Assembly (NCBI GenBank): GCA_965220055.1
Contig: CBDCPE010000004.1
Location: forward strand, 1,364,001-1,428,000
Reading direction: 5' to 3'
Source of the DNA: Bin87 sp965220055
Lineage (GTDB): Bacteria > Chloroflexota > Dehalococcoidia > Lucifugimonadales > UBA3495
DNA: 64,000 nucleotides
A model generated the notes under the pieces. The model was not told where the DNA came from. It saw only the letters and a list, made by a program, of their open reading frames with translations, and did not search any database. The position numbers and the translations under genes are program-made. How positions within the stretch are numbered: the first letter of the stretch is position 1; every line of letters starts with the position of its first letter. Shown here piece by piece: positions 35,068 through 45,575 of the stretch.

Positions 35068-36570
35068 TTGATCAAGGACCGACAAGTCGCACTATGGAGG
35101 CAGAAACTTATGGAAGGAAAGACGCAGGAGACGGCGGCCGCGAAGGCTGGGATGTGCGTGCGGTCAGCACGCAAGTGGCAGGACGGCCCGTTGCCGTCGG
35201 AGACGAGACAGGAGCGTTGGTGGCGCACCCGGCCCGATCCCTTCGACGGGGTGTGGGAGGAGGAGATTGAGTCCCTGCTGCGGGGCGACCCCAAGGGCCA
35301 ACTGAAAGCAACGACAATTATCGAGTGGTTGGAGGAGCACCATCCCGGCCGGTTCAGCGCCTCCCAGTTGCGCACCCTGCAACGACGATTACAGGACTGG
35401 CGGGCGCTGCATGGTCCCGATCAGGAGGTGTACTTCCCCCAGGAGCATCCGCCGGGTCGGGAAGCCCAGTTTGACTTCACCCACGGCGACCCTCTGGGGG
35501 TGACCATCGCTGGCCAGCCCTATTCCCACCTGTTGTTCCAGCTGATCCTCAGCCATTCGGGCTGGCGCTACGCCGAGGTTGCCACCGGTGAGACCTTCCT
35601 GGCGCTCAAGCAGGGATTGCAGGCTGCCCTCTGGACCCTGGGCGGCGTTCCAGAGGTGGCGCGCTCCGACAATACCTCCGCCGCCACCCACGAGATGAAA
35701 CGCAGCCGCGGCCGGGCCCTAAACGACAATTACGCCGCCCTGCTGGACCACTACGGTCTGCGCTCCACCCGCATCAATCGCGGCCAGAGCCACGAAAACG
35801 GCGTCGCCGAGCACGCCCACTACCGCTTGAAGGACGCCGTTGACCAGGCCCTCATCCTGCGGGGCAGCCGCGATTTCCACACCGCCGACCACTACGCCAG
35901 CTTCGTCCGGGAGATGGTGGAGCGACGCAACCGCCTGGTGAAGGGGAAGCTGGAGCAGGAAATGGCTTGCCTGAGGCCCCTGCCCCCAGCTCCCATGCCG
36001 GAATACGCCAACTACCGGTCCAAGGTGCGTAAGTGGAGCACCATCCAGGTAGCGGGACGGAGCTACAGCGTCCCCTCCCGTCTGATCGACCAGGAGGTAC
36101 AGATCCGTTTGTACGCCGACTGGGTGGAAGTGTACTACAAGGGCCACTTGGTCGAACGCATGGAGCGGGTGCGGGGAGAGGGAGAAAGCAACGTCAATTA
36201 CCGCCACGTCATCGGATCCTTGGTGCGCAAGCCCGGTGCTTTTGCTCGTTACCGTTTCCGAGAGCAACTGTTTCCCACGCTGCACTTCCGCCTCGCCTAC
36301 GACGCCCTCCGGGAATGGCGCGGGGAGCGTGCCGACGTGGAGTACGTGCGGATCCTGCACCTGGCGGCGACCACCATGGAGGCCAATGTGGACAGCGCGT
36401 TGTCGCTGCTGCTGGAGACTGGGAAACCCTTCGACTACGCCGCGGTGCGGGACCTGGCCGAGCCCAGGCCGCCGGAGGCTCCGGTGCTGATCCTGTCCGG
36501 GAAGCCGGACCTGAAGATCTACGACCGCCTCCTCACGGGTAGCTTGGTAGAAGCGGAGGTGTGCGGATGA
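35068..36570 (+). CDS. istA: IS21 transposase IstA 2, intact
   Basis: 500 residues starting with TTG at 35068; CGGAGG seven bases upstream supports it. A helix-turn-helix near residues 17-40 (TQETAAAKAGMCVRSARKWQ) precedes the DDE core: Asp in EAQFDFTHGD, Asp in ARSDNTSAATHEM and Glu in SHENGVAEHAHYRLK. The C-terminal region QVAGRSYSVPSRLIDQEVQI is normal. Only about the general family plan is shared with IstA 1, so the two IS21 elements are different types. Confidence 0.93.
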   Translation: MIKDRQVALWRQKLMEGKTQETAAAKAGMCVRSARKWQDGPLPSETRQERWWRTRPDPFDGVWEEEIESLLRGDPKGQLKATTIIEWLEEHHPGRFSASQLRTLQRRLQDWRALHGPDQEVYFPQEHPPGREAQFDFTHGDPLGVTIAGQPYSHLLFQLILSHSGWRYAEVATGETFLALKQGLQAALWTLGGVPEVARSDNTSAATHEMKRSRGRALNDNYAALLDHYGLRSTRINRGQSHENGVAEHAHYRLKDAVDQALILRGSRDFHTADHYASFVREMVERRNRLVKGKLEQEMACLRPLPPAPMPEYANYRSKVRKWSTIQVAGRSYSVPSRLIDQEVQIRLYADWVEVYYKGHLVERMERVRGEGESNVNYRHVIGSLVRKPGAFARYRFREQLFPTLHFRLAYDALREWRGERADVEYVRILHLAATTMEANVDSALSLLLETGKPFDYAAVRDLAEPRPPEAPVLILSGKPDLKIYDRLLTGSLVEAEVCG

Positions 36571-37349
36571 TGGACACCGACACCAGCGTCATACCGGAGC
36601 GCATCGGCCAGTTGTGCCACCAATTCAAGCTGCCCACCATGGGTGCCCAGTCGGTGGCCCGTTTCACCGCCGCGGGCCACGGCGATGCCCTGCCCACCTT
36701 CCTGGAGGTGCTGGAGCAGGAAGCCGAGGATCGCCGCCACCGGCGCATCGATCGGCTGCGTCAGGCGTCCCGGCTGCCCGCGGGCAAGACCTGGGAGACC
36801 TTCGAGCACCACCGGATGCCCCTGGCGCTCAGACAGCAACTGGATCACCTGGCCCAGGGCAGCTTCGTAGATGGCGGCGTCAACGTCCTGGCCTTCGGAC
36901 TTCCCGGCACCGGCAAGACCCACGCGCTCTGCGCCCTGGGCCACCGCCTGGTGGAAGCCGGCTGCTCCGTCCTCTTCGCCCCAGCCTACCGCCTGGCGCA
37001 GGATTTGCTGGCCGCCAAGCGCGACTTCGACCTGCCTCGCCGGCTGCGGAGGCTGGACAACTTCGACTTCCTGCTCCTGGACGACCTGGGCTACCTGCCC
37101 CAGGGCGCCGAGGAGTCTGAGGTCCTCTTCACCCTCATCGCCGAACGCTACGAACGGAGGTCGTTGGGCATCACGTCCAACCTGGTCTTCTCGGAGTGGG
37201 AGCGCAGCTTCGCCAACCCCATGGCCACCGCCGCGGCCATCGACCGGGTGGTGCACCACTCCGTGATACTGGAGTTTGCCGTGCCCAGCTACCGCACCGA
37301 CGCCGCCCAGCAACGGCGCCAGGTAGAGGAGGTGAACCGGCAAAACTAA
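36567..37349 (+). CDS. istB: IS21 helper ATPase IstB 2, intact
   Basis: 260 residues from ATG 36567, which overlaps the istA stop (ATGA) and has GCGGAGG seven bases upstream; the GTG at 36561 is less likely. Walker A is GLPGTGKTH near residue 112 and Walker B FLLLDDLGYLP near residue 165. TSNLVFSEWERSFANP is the IstB sensor region. Forms the target-selection ATPase for IstA 2. Confidence 0.94.
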   Translation: MMDTDTSVIPERIGQLCHQFKLPTMGAQSVARFTAAGHGDALPTFLEVLEQEAEDRRHRRIDRLRQASRLPAGKTWETFEHHRMPLALRQQLDHLAQGSFVDGGVNVLAFGLPGTGKTHALCALGHRLVEAGCSVLFAPAYRLAQDLLAAKRDFDLPRRLRRLDNFDFLLLDDLGYLPQGAEESEVLFTLIAERYERRSLGITSNLVFSEWERSFANPMATAAAIDRVVHHSVILEFAVPSYRTDAAQQRRQVEEVNRQN

Positions 37350-38773
37350 GCGACGATAATTCGGCATATTTAGTTGACGCGGGACATCTGGCGCGCCAGG
37401 TGCCGAAGAGAGATGCCAGCGCCATCTTGCTTTCGGTGCCCTGCTCCGAACGAGTGCCGCCGCTGACTTTGCGGCTGATTACCACATGGCGCAGGCTGCG
37501 CTCGGCGGCGTTGTTGTCTGGCGGCACGTCCGGTTCGGCCACAAAGACGAAGAGTTCCTTGCTGAAGTGCTCGATGCGTCGGCACAGCCTGGCTGGTATT
37601 GCCGACGGGTTATCCAGGAAGGGCTGGCAGATGGCCAGCAGGCTGCGCTCCAATGCCAGTTGGACAACCCGCCGTCGCTGTTGCTCGGGATGGTGGAAGG
37701 CTTTGGCCGCGGCATAGAGTTGGTGGATTGCCCCGGCCCACTGGACCAGTGGGGCGTCCTTTGGGTGGAGGGCTACCAGGTCGTGGATGTCCCGTAGCAG
37801 GTGGGCCCAGCACCGCTGCTTGGGGCCATCATAATGGTGGTAGGCAGCGTAGCAATCGCTGATCAATACTCCGGAGAAAGCATCGCTCAGCGCCTGGTCC
37901 ACGACTGTTTTGCCCCGACCCCGCCGCGGGAAGTAGCGTTCGCGGGAAGTAGCGTTCGGTGGGGGTGCTGAAAGTCCACACGTAGCCGTTGGCCCCGCTC
38001 TGACGCCAGCCGGTTTCGTCGGCGTGGACCACCGGGCTGGCGCGGATGCGGTCCAGGATCGCGGCCACTGCCGGTTGGGCCCGCTGCGCCGTGCGCTGGA
38101 TGGCGCTCACGATGGCCCCCACGCTGCGGCGCAACTGATGCACGGTGTCCAGATACCACTGGACGCTACGGATGGGCAGCCGCCCCTCTTCCCGCAGCGT
38201 GGCGATCAGGCTGAGCAGGTTGACGCCGCGGCGCTGCTGGCCCAGGACCACGCCGTCCAGTTCCGCCGGAGGTGTGCAGCGCCGTCGGCACGCCGGGCAA
38301 GTCCGAGCAATGTAGACCTGCTCGGTGACTTGCACCGGAACCACCGGCAGCTCGATGACTTCCCGAGTGCGCTGGGTCCAACCGCCGGACCGGTGGGCGC
38401 CGCAATCGGGACAGTTCTCCATCACGTGCTCCACCCGGTGGGTCGGTGTCATGCGCGGGCGGGCGAAGCCGTGGCGTCGCTGCTTGCGGGGCCCCGGCTG
38501 CGCTGGGGGCTTCCGGGCCGATTTCGCCTTGAGGCCGGGCATTCGGAGCGGGTCGCCCGGTTTCGCCGGGCCTTCCAGTTCGGCAATCCGCCGCTGCAAC
38601 CGCTCAATCACCGCCTGTAACTCGGCGATGATGGCAATCAGCACATCGCGGCCGACGGTGGTGAGGTCAACTTCAGTATCCATGCCCGGTATATGACATA
38701 ACCACCGCCACCCGTGCCAGCGTTCGGCAACCCGCCTTCGGCCAATTCACCTCACCAAGTCTGAACTGTTACG

Positions 38774-38997
38774 TTTTCCCGCCGCCCTTGACACCGAGTC
38801 TTCCGCTGCGATCGCGGCAATGGCTCGCATGCCGTCAGGGGCAGACCAATGCCATTGCCTACGGGCAGCAACCCCACGGAAGCATGCCAATATCAATTTC
38901 ATGCCCCAGACCGCGGAGGGCGTCGCCCCTAGGCAAACCCGCGCCACCGCTTCAGGCGATGAGTACGCGGGCCGTGGAACGGGGGTCAGTACGCAAA
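38774..38997. other. Spacer between IS66 element 2 and the rRNA operon terminator
   Basis: About 220 bases without a convincing gene. It begins with the target duplication GTTTTCCC. Short ORFs on both strands lack ribosome sites and family features. This is likely the original chromosomal sequence into which IS66 element 2 inserted. Confidence 0.5.
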
Positions 38998-39028
38998 ACA
39001 AAACCCCCGACGGCACCGGGGGTTTTGT
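38998..39028. terminator. Terminator of the 23S-tRNA operon
   Basis: ACAAAACCCCC (38998-39008) pairs perfectly with GGGGGTTTTGT (39018-39028), with one further G-C pair inside. On the minus strand it is followed by TTTTGCG, giving a strong rho-independent terminator 10 bases after the tRNA. It could also work on the plus strand. Confidence 0.85.
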
Positions 39029-39038
39029 TCTAGTTGCC

Positions 39039-39113
39039 TGGTAGCGGGGGTTGGACTCGAACCAACGACCTTCGGGTTATGAGCCCGACGAGCTGCCACT
39101 GCTCCACCCCGCG
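39039..39113 (-). tRNA. Initiator tRNA-Met (CAT)
   Basis: The minus strand begins CGCGGGGTGGAGCAGTGGCA and has the anticodon arm CGGGCTCATAACCCG with anticodon CAT and three G-C pairs, the hallmark of initiator tRNA. The T-arm contains GGTTCGAGTCC. The first base pair is a C1/U72 mismatch, as expected for an initiator. CCA is encoded (39039-39041). It is the last gene of the 23S operon. Confidence 0.93.
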
Positions 39114-39204
39114 ACGCCTAAGCGCCCGCAACTGAACAGGAAATCTGAACTTGGTTATTTGTGGGTTGATAAGAACCGAGCCAAGAGAATTAGAAGCTCT
39201 TAGC
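39114..39204 (-). other. Spacer between 23S rRNA and tRNA-fMet, no 5S gene
   Basis: About 90 bases, too short for a 5S rRNA (about 115 bases). It contains AAGAACCGAG (39171-39180), complementary to CTCGGTTCTT (42219-42228) on the other side of the 23S gene, so the two arms can form the stem that RNase III cuts. Confidence 0.6.
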
Positions 39205-42192
<2,988 letters not shown>

Positions 42193-42197
42193 ACGCT

Positions 42198-42353
42198 AGG
42201 AACTTCAAATTCCTAAGACTCGGTTCTTACAGTTCAAATTTCCTATTCAGTTGTTAAGCTGACCAGCCGGTTGCTGCCTCTATGGCGTTTCCGCCGGTGA
42301 CTGGGAAGCCTCGCTAGAGTAGAGGCGGCCCACAACTCAGTTGGTGGAAAGAC
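42198..42353 (-). other. Leader of the 23S operon
   Basis: Region between the promoter and the 23S gene. It has the distal processing-stem arm (42219-42228) and a GCCTC/GAGGC hairpin (near 42309-42327). There is no 16S gene or tRNA in it. Confidence 0.55.
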
Positions 42354-42382
42354 ACTATAGCCCTTGCCAGCCCTATCGTCAA
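42354..42382 (-). promoter_or_regulatory. Promoter of the 23S-tRNA operon
   Basis: On the minus strand TTGACG (42377-42382), exactly 17 bases and TATAGT (42354-42359). This is close to consensus, as expected for rRNA, and shows the 23S gene is transcribed by itself and not from a 16S promoter. Confidence 0.75.
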
Positions 42383-42431
42383 GGGCAACCGGGCGATCAT
42401 TGCGGTTGCGGAGGCAAATCACGTAAATCGA

Positions 42432-43283
42432 TCAGCGTCCGACGAATGGCGGCATGCCGCGGTTCTTGTCCAGGAACCACTGAACGGCGATTTTGTGATC
42501 CTGGGTGCGACGGACGTGTTCCTGGGCCGCGGAGGCCAGTTCCAGCGCCTCATGGAACGTGAGATCCATGCTTTCCTGGACCAGGTACTTGGTCAACGAG
42601 TGGGCGATCGTGGGCCCTCGGGCGATCCGAGTCGCCAGTTCCATGGCGCCTTCCATCAACTGGTTGTCAGGGAAGCACTTGCTGGCCAGGCCGATGCGCA
42701 CTGCATCCTCACCGCCCATCCAGTCACCGGTGTACTGAAGCAGCAGGGTATTGCTGGTGCCGATCAGCTTGGGCAATTGCCAGCAGCTGCCGTCCCCGGG
42801 GATCAGGCCGTTGAGCACGAACCGCTCGGACAACCGCCCGCTGTCGCCGACTACGCGAATGTCGCACGAGAGTGCCAGACCACAGCCGACCCCGGCCGCC
42901 GGGCCGTTGACCACGGCGATGGACGGCTTCTGCAGGTCGTGGATGCGGAGCGGCACGAAGTTGACCCGGGGGCCGCTTTCCGACCGGGGCTGCCGTCCCT
43001 TCATGTACTCCATTTTGCCCCAGGTCAGGGGCTCCGGCTCTGCCTCCCCTTCGCGTTCTTCGATGCGCTGGCGGAAACCGCGCACGTTGGCGCCGGAGCA
43101 GAAGGACGGTTCAGTCCCCGTAAGCAACAGCACGCGCTCCTCCGGGTTGTTTTCGAACTCGTCAAGCCGCTCGAACATTTCGGCGGCCATGTCGGGACCC
43201 AATGCGTTGCGCGTGGGCGGATCATGCATGGTCATTACCAGCACGCCGTCCGCGACTTCGGTCTTGATGAACTCATAAGCCAT
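42432..43283 (-). CDS. Enoyl-CoA hydratase/isomerase family protein
   Basis: 283 residues from ATG 43283; the longer frame begins in sequence without family features. Crotonase fold: PPTRNALGPDMAAEMF near residue 21, the oxyanion segment FCSGANVRGF near residue 60 and VNGPAAGVGCGLALSCDIRV near residue 125. The usual first catalytic Glu site reads LNGLIPGDG, so the chemistry may differ from a standard hydratase. It might serve in degradation of acyl-CoAs. Confidence 0.88.
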   Translation of the reverse strand: MAYEFIKTEVADGVLVMTMHDPPTRNALGPDMAAEMFERLDEFENNPEERVLLLTGTEPSFCSGANVRGFRQRIEEREGEAEPEPLTWGKMEYMKGRQPRSESGPRVNFVPLRIHDLQKPSIAVVNGPAAGVGCGLALSCDIRVVGDSGRLSERFVLNGLIPGDGSCWQLPKLIGTSNTLLLQYTGDWMGGEDAVRIGLASKCFPDNQLMEGAMELATRIARGPTIAHSLTKYLVQESMDLTFHEALELASAAQEHVRRTQDHKIAVQWFLDKNRGMPPFVGR

Positions 43284-43467
43284 ATCAAACGCCTCACAGC
43301 ACCCCGGAAACCTACGGGGCGAACGGATTGGCCTACATTCTACCCAATCGTTCGGACATGCGGCAAAACCGCCGTTTGCCAACAGCCCGGCCATATCCTA
43401 AAATCCGGTGTTGTTCGCTACCCGCAGATACGAGGCCGGGCCCGGCCCGAAACCGAGGAGCCAAGCC

Positions 43468-43905
43468 ATGCAATCCGGCACCATAGTCAACCTGCACATC
43501 GCGCGCGTAAAAGGCACTCCGCCCGACCCGGTGCAAGAGGCCCGGGCTATTTCCGCCGAAGGGTTGGAGGGTGATCGCAGCCGCAACCCGCGGAACCTCC
43601 GGCAAGTCCTGGTGATGGACAAAGAAACTCTCGACCACTATGGATTGGAGCCGGGTCAGATCAAAGAAAACATCACGGTGACCGGCATGGACCTTTCGGT
43701 AGCCCGACAGGGCCAGGTCTTTTTCGTAGGCGACCCGGACAGCCATGTCACCCTGGAGGTGACGGGCGACTGTGAACCGTGCCAGAAGATGGATGCCCTG
43801 ATACCGGGCTTGCAAAAAGAGATTTTCGGCAAGCGAGGCATCTTGACCGTCGTTCTGCAAGGCGGGGATATTAAGATCGGGGATACTATCCGATTAGAAC
43901 CCTAG
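43468..43905 (+). CDS. MOSC domain protein
   Basis: 145 residues from ATG 43468 with GAGGAG nine bases upstream. One MOSC domain, related to the molybdenum-cofactor sulfurase C-terminus. GLEGDRSRNPRNLRQVLVMD near residue 30 and the conserved cysteine in TGDCEPCQKMDALIPGL near residue 100 are the main marks. Probably handles sulfur or Moco; a partner is not visible. Confidence 0.85.
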   Translation: MQSGTIVNLHIARVKGTPPDPVQEARAISAEGLEGDRSRNPRNLRQVLVMDKETLDHYGLEPGQIKENITVTGMDLSVARQGQVFFVGDPDSHVTLEVTGDCEPCQKMDALIPGLQKEIFGKRGILTVVLQGGDIKIGDTIRLEP

Positions 43906-43932
43906 GCTGCGTTCCCCGTCGGGGGACGCAGC
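43906..43932 (+). terminator. Hairpin right after the MOSC gene
   Basis: GCTGCGTTCCCC (43906-43917) pairs with GGGGGACGCAGC (43921-43932, one T.G pair) around a three-base loop. It starts at the base after the stop codon. No T-run follows. Confidence 0.5.
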
Positions 43933-44096
43933 GCTCACAGCAAGGAATTTTCTCCCAGCGCAGGGAGCGGGGTCACCTATGCCATATCAGGTGGCGTCGA
44001 GCGATGGGCCGAAACGCCAGATTCGAGCTGCGCTCAATAAACGGCAGCATATCGATGCAACGCAGTGATCTTTGCATTCACGAACGGAGCATAAAG
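43933..44096 (+). promoter_or_regulatory. Structured leader of the ammonium transporter gene
   Basis: About 165 bases with two candidate stems: CACCT/AGGTG (about 43975-43995) and GGCGT/ACGCC (about 43994-44018) enclosing CGAGCGATGGGCCGAA. GGGAGCGGGG and CCGAAACGCCAG faintly recall the ydaO (c-di-AMP) riboswitch, but the match is too weak to assign. It may simply be an untranslated leader. Confidence 0.3.
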
Positions 44097-45485
44097 GTGC
44101 TGATCGACCGGGTCCTATCGTTTTCGAGATACCGTCTCATTACCATTGCGGCGGCGCTGATCCTGCCGGCGCTGGCCTTCGTCGCCTGGCCTCACGTGGC
44201 GCACGCGGCCGGGGTCAACGAGGAGACCAAGTTCGTCCTGAATACCTTCGCGTTCCTGATCTGGGGCGCGCTGGTGATGTGGATGTGCGCCGGGTTCACC
44301 ATGCTGGAGGCCGGGTCAGTACGGACCAAGAACGCCGCGATGATCTGCCTCAAGAACATCGGGCTCTATTCAATCGCCGGGCTGGCGTTTTACTTCATCG
44401 GCTACAACCTGATGTACAACAACGTAGAGCAGGTGATCGGCACCGTGGTATGGCCGCTGTACGGGCCGTCGGCGGATGAGATCGCGTTGCTGGGCGGCGA
44501 CGAGTCGGCGCTGGGAGCGGTGATCGATAACGGCTATTCGGTGATGTCCGACTGGTTCTTCCAGATGGTGTTCGTGGCGACCACGGCTTCCATCGTTTCC
44601 GGGGCGTTGGCCGAGCGGGTCAGGATGTGGAGCTTTTTCGTGTTCACGCTGGTGCTGACAGCGTTGATCTATCCCGTGGTCGGAGCCTGGACATGGGGCG
44701 GCGGCTGGCTGGCAGCGATGGGCTTTCAGGACTTCGCCGGGTCCACCATCGTGCACAGCACCGGCGGGTGGGCCGCGCTGGCCGGAATGCTGGTGGTCGG
44801 ACCACGCCTGGGCAAGTTCCGCCAGAACGGGACCGTGCGGGCCACGCCGCCGTCTAACGTGGTGCTGGTTACGCTGGGGGTCCTCATCCTGTGGTTTGGG
44901 TGGTTCGGGTTCAACGGCGGGTCGCAGTTAGCCCTCGGTTCGGCAGTTGACGCGGTGGCGATGAGCAACGTGCTGATAAACACGAACCTTGCGGCGGCGG
45001 CTGGAGTGATCACGGCCATGGCTTTGTCACGCCTGGTTTTCGGGCGTATCGACCTGCTGGTGTGTCTCAACGGCGCGCTGGCCGGGTTGGTGTCCATCAC
45101 GGCGGGGCCGGATATCTTGGCCCCCTTCTGGGCAGTGATCATCGGCATCGTCGGCGGCGCTATATGTACCGGTGGTCTCAAGCTACTGGAAATTTTGAAG
45201 ATCGACGACGTGGTTGGGGCGGTGCCCGTGCACCTGTTCGCCGGCGTGTGGGGCACGGTAGCCGTGTGCATTGCGGCCGGAGGGAACATCGGCGTCCAGC
45301 TGGTCGGCATAGCGTCCATTGGCGCCTTTGTATTCGGCGCATCGTGGATCGTCTGGTTCGCCATCGAAAAGACCATCGGCGCCCGGGTCTCAGAAAATGC
45401 CGAACGACTGGGCCAGGACGCAGCAGAACTGGGCATGGAGTCGTACCCCGAATTCGTGCTCATGCCGGAGATGGACGACGATTAG
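44097..45485 (+). CDS. amt: Ammonium transporter
   Basis: 462 residues from the GTG at 44097 (CGGAG upstream), giving a clear signal peptide: a hydrophobic stretch ending HVAHAAG, the usual leader of Amt proteins. Eleven membrane segments are expected. Family marks are TMLEAGSVRTKNAAMI near residue 75, GALAERVRMWSF near residue 170, STGGWAALAGMLVVGPRLG near residue 220 and FGFNGGSQLA near residue 275. Conducts ammonium across the inner membrane. No glnB/glnK gene lies beside it, unlike many amt loci. Confidence 0.94.
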   Translation: MLIDRVLSFSRYRLITIAAALILPALAFVAWPHVAHAAGVNEETKFVLNTFAFLIWGALVMWMCAGFTMLEAGSVRTKNAAMICLKNIGLYSIAGLAFYFIGYNLMYNNVEQVIGTVVWPLYGPSADEIALLGGDESALGAVIDNGYSVMSDWFFQMVFVATTASIVSGALAERVRMWSFFVFTLVLTALIYPVVGAWTWGGGWLAAMGFQDFAGSTIVHSTGGWAALAGMLVVGPRLGKFRQNGTVRATPPSNVVLVTLGVLILWFGWFGFNGGSQLALGSAVDAVAMSNVLINTNLAAAAGVITAMALSRLVFGRIDLLVCLNGALAGLVSITAGPDILAPFWAVIIGIVGGAICTGGLKLLEILKIDDVVGAVPVHLFAGVWGTVAVCIAAGGNIGVQLVGIASIGAFVFGASWIVWFAIEKTIGARVSENAERLGQDAAELGMESYPEFVLMPEMDDD

Positions 45486-45512
45486 GCACGACGGGGTGTC
45501 ACCTACGCAGAC

Positions 45513-45549
45513 ACCAATGGGGGCAAGCCGTGGGCTTGCCCCCATTGGT
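45513..45549. terminator. Bidirectional terminator between amt and MmgE/PrpD
   Basis: A perfect 17-base stem (ACCAATGGGGGCAAGCC and its inverse, 45513-45529 with 45533-45549) with a GTG loop lies between two convergent genes. Confidence 0.8.
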
Positions 45550-45575
45550 TTGGCGCCGTTCGGACCAGGAGAACG

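Larger units (their letters stand above)
34982..37386 (+). mobile_element. IS21-family element 2, intact
   Basis: 2405 bases with a perfect 5-base target duplication TCTGG (34977-34981 and 37387-37391). The ends TGATAGACGACAATAAGGAA and, inverted, TGTCCCGCGTCAACTAAATA are imperfect inverted repeats sharing a TG start and ..CAA.TAA..ATGCC. Both istA and istB are complete, so the element looks potentially active and recent. Confidence 0.93.
34923..38683 (-). pseudogene. tnpC: IS66 TnpC 2, duplicated 16-mer and IS21 insertion
   Basis: From ATG 38683 the protein follows IS66 TnpC (MDTEVDLTTVGRDVLIAIIA; CPDCGAH; VVHADETGW). A 16-base tandem duplication (37925-37940 and 37941-37956) shifts the frame after TERYFPR; one copy fewer restores RRGRGKTVVDQAL. 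The frame then runs through LISDCYAAYHHYDG and DNNAAERSLRH to GTWRA, where IS21 element 2 is inserted. Beyond it, 34976 down to 34923 completes the tail GLNPLDACLQLLVSPQF. The gene is dead by two separate events. Confidence 0.9.
34915..38773 (-). mobile_element. IS66-family element 2, carrying a nested IS21
   Basis: Ends GTAACAGTTCAGAATTG (34915) and its inverse TCTGAACTGTTAC (to 38773). It is flanked by a perfect 8-base duplication GTTTTCCC (34907-34914 and 38774-38781). Without the nested IS21 element and its 5-base duplication it is about 1450 bases, like IS66 element 1, but on the opposite strand and clearly divergent in sequence. Confidence 0.93.

Noticed and set aside
26169..38773. Reading the island as a prophage or integrative element
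   Set aside because: No integrase of the tyrosine or serine type, no structural or conjugation genes, no attachment site; everything named is an insertion sequence.
39114..39204. Possible 5S rRNA between 23S and tRNA
   Set aside because: The gap is only about 90 bases and shows no 5S helix pattern.
42495..43574. 359-codon plus-strand ORF
   Set aside because: Antisense of the enoyl-CoA hydratase gene and overlapping the MOSC gene; no recognisable domain.
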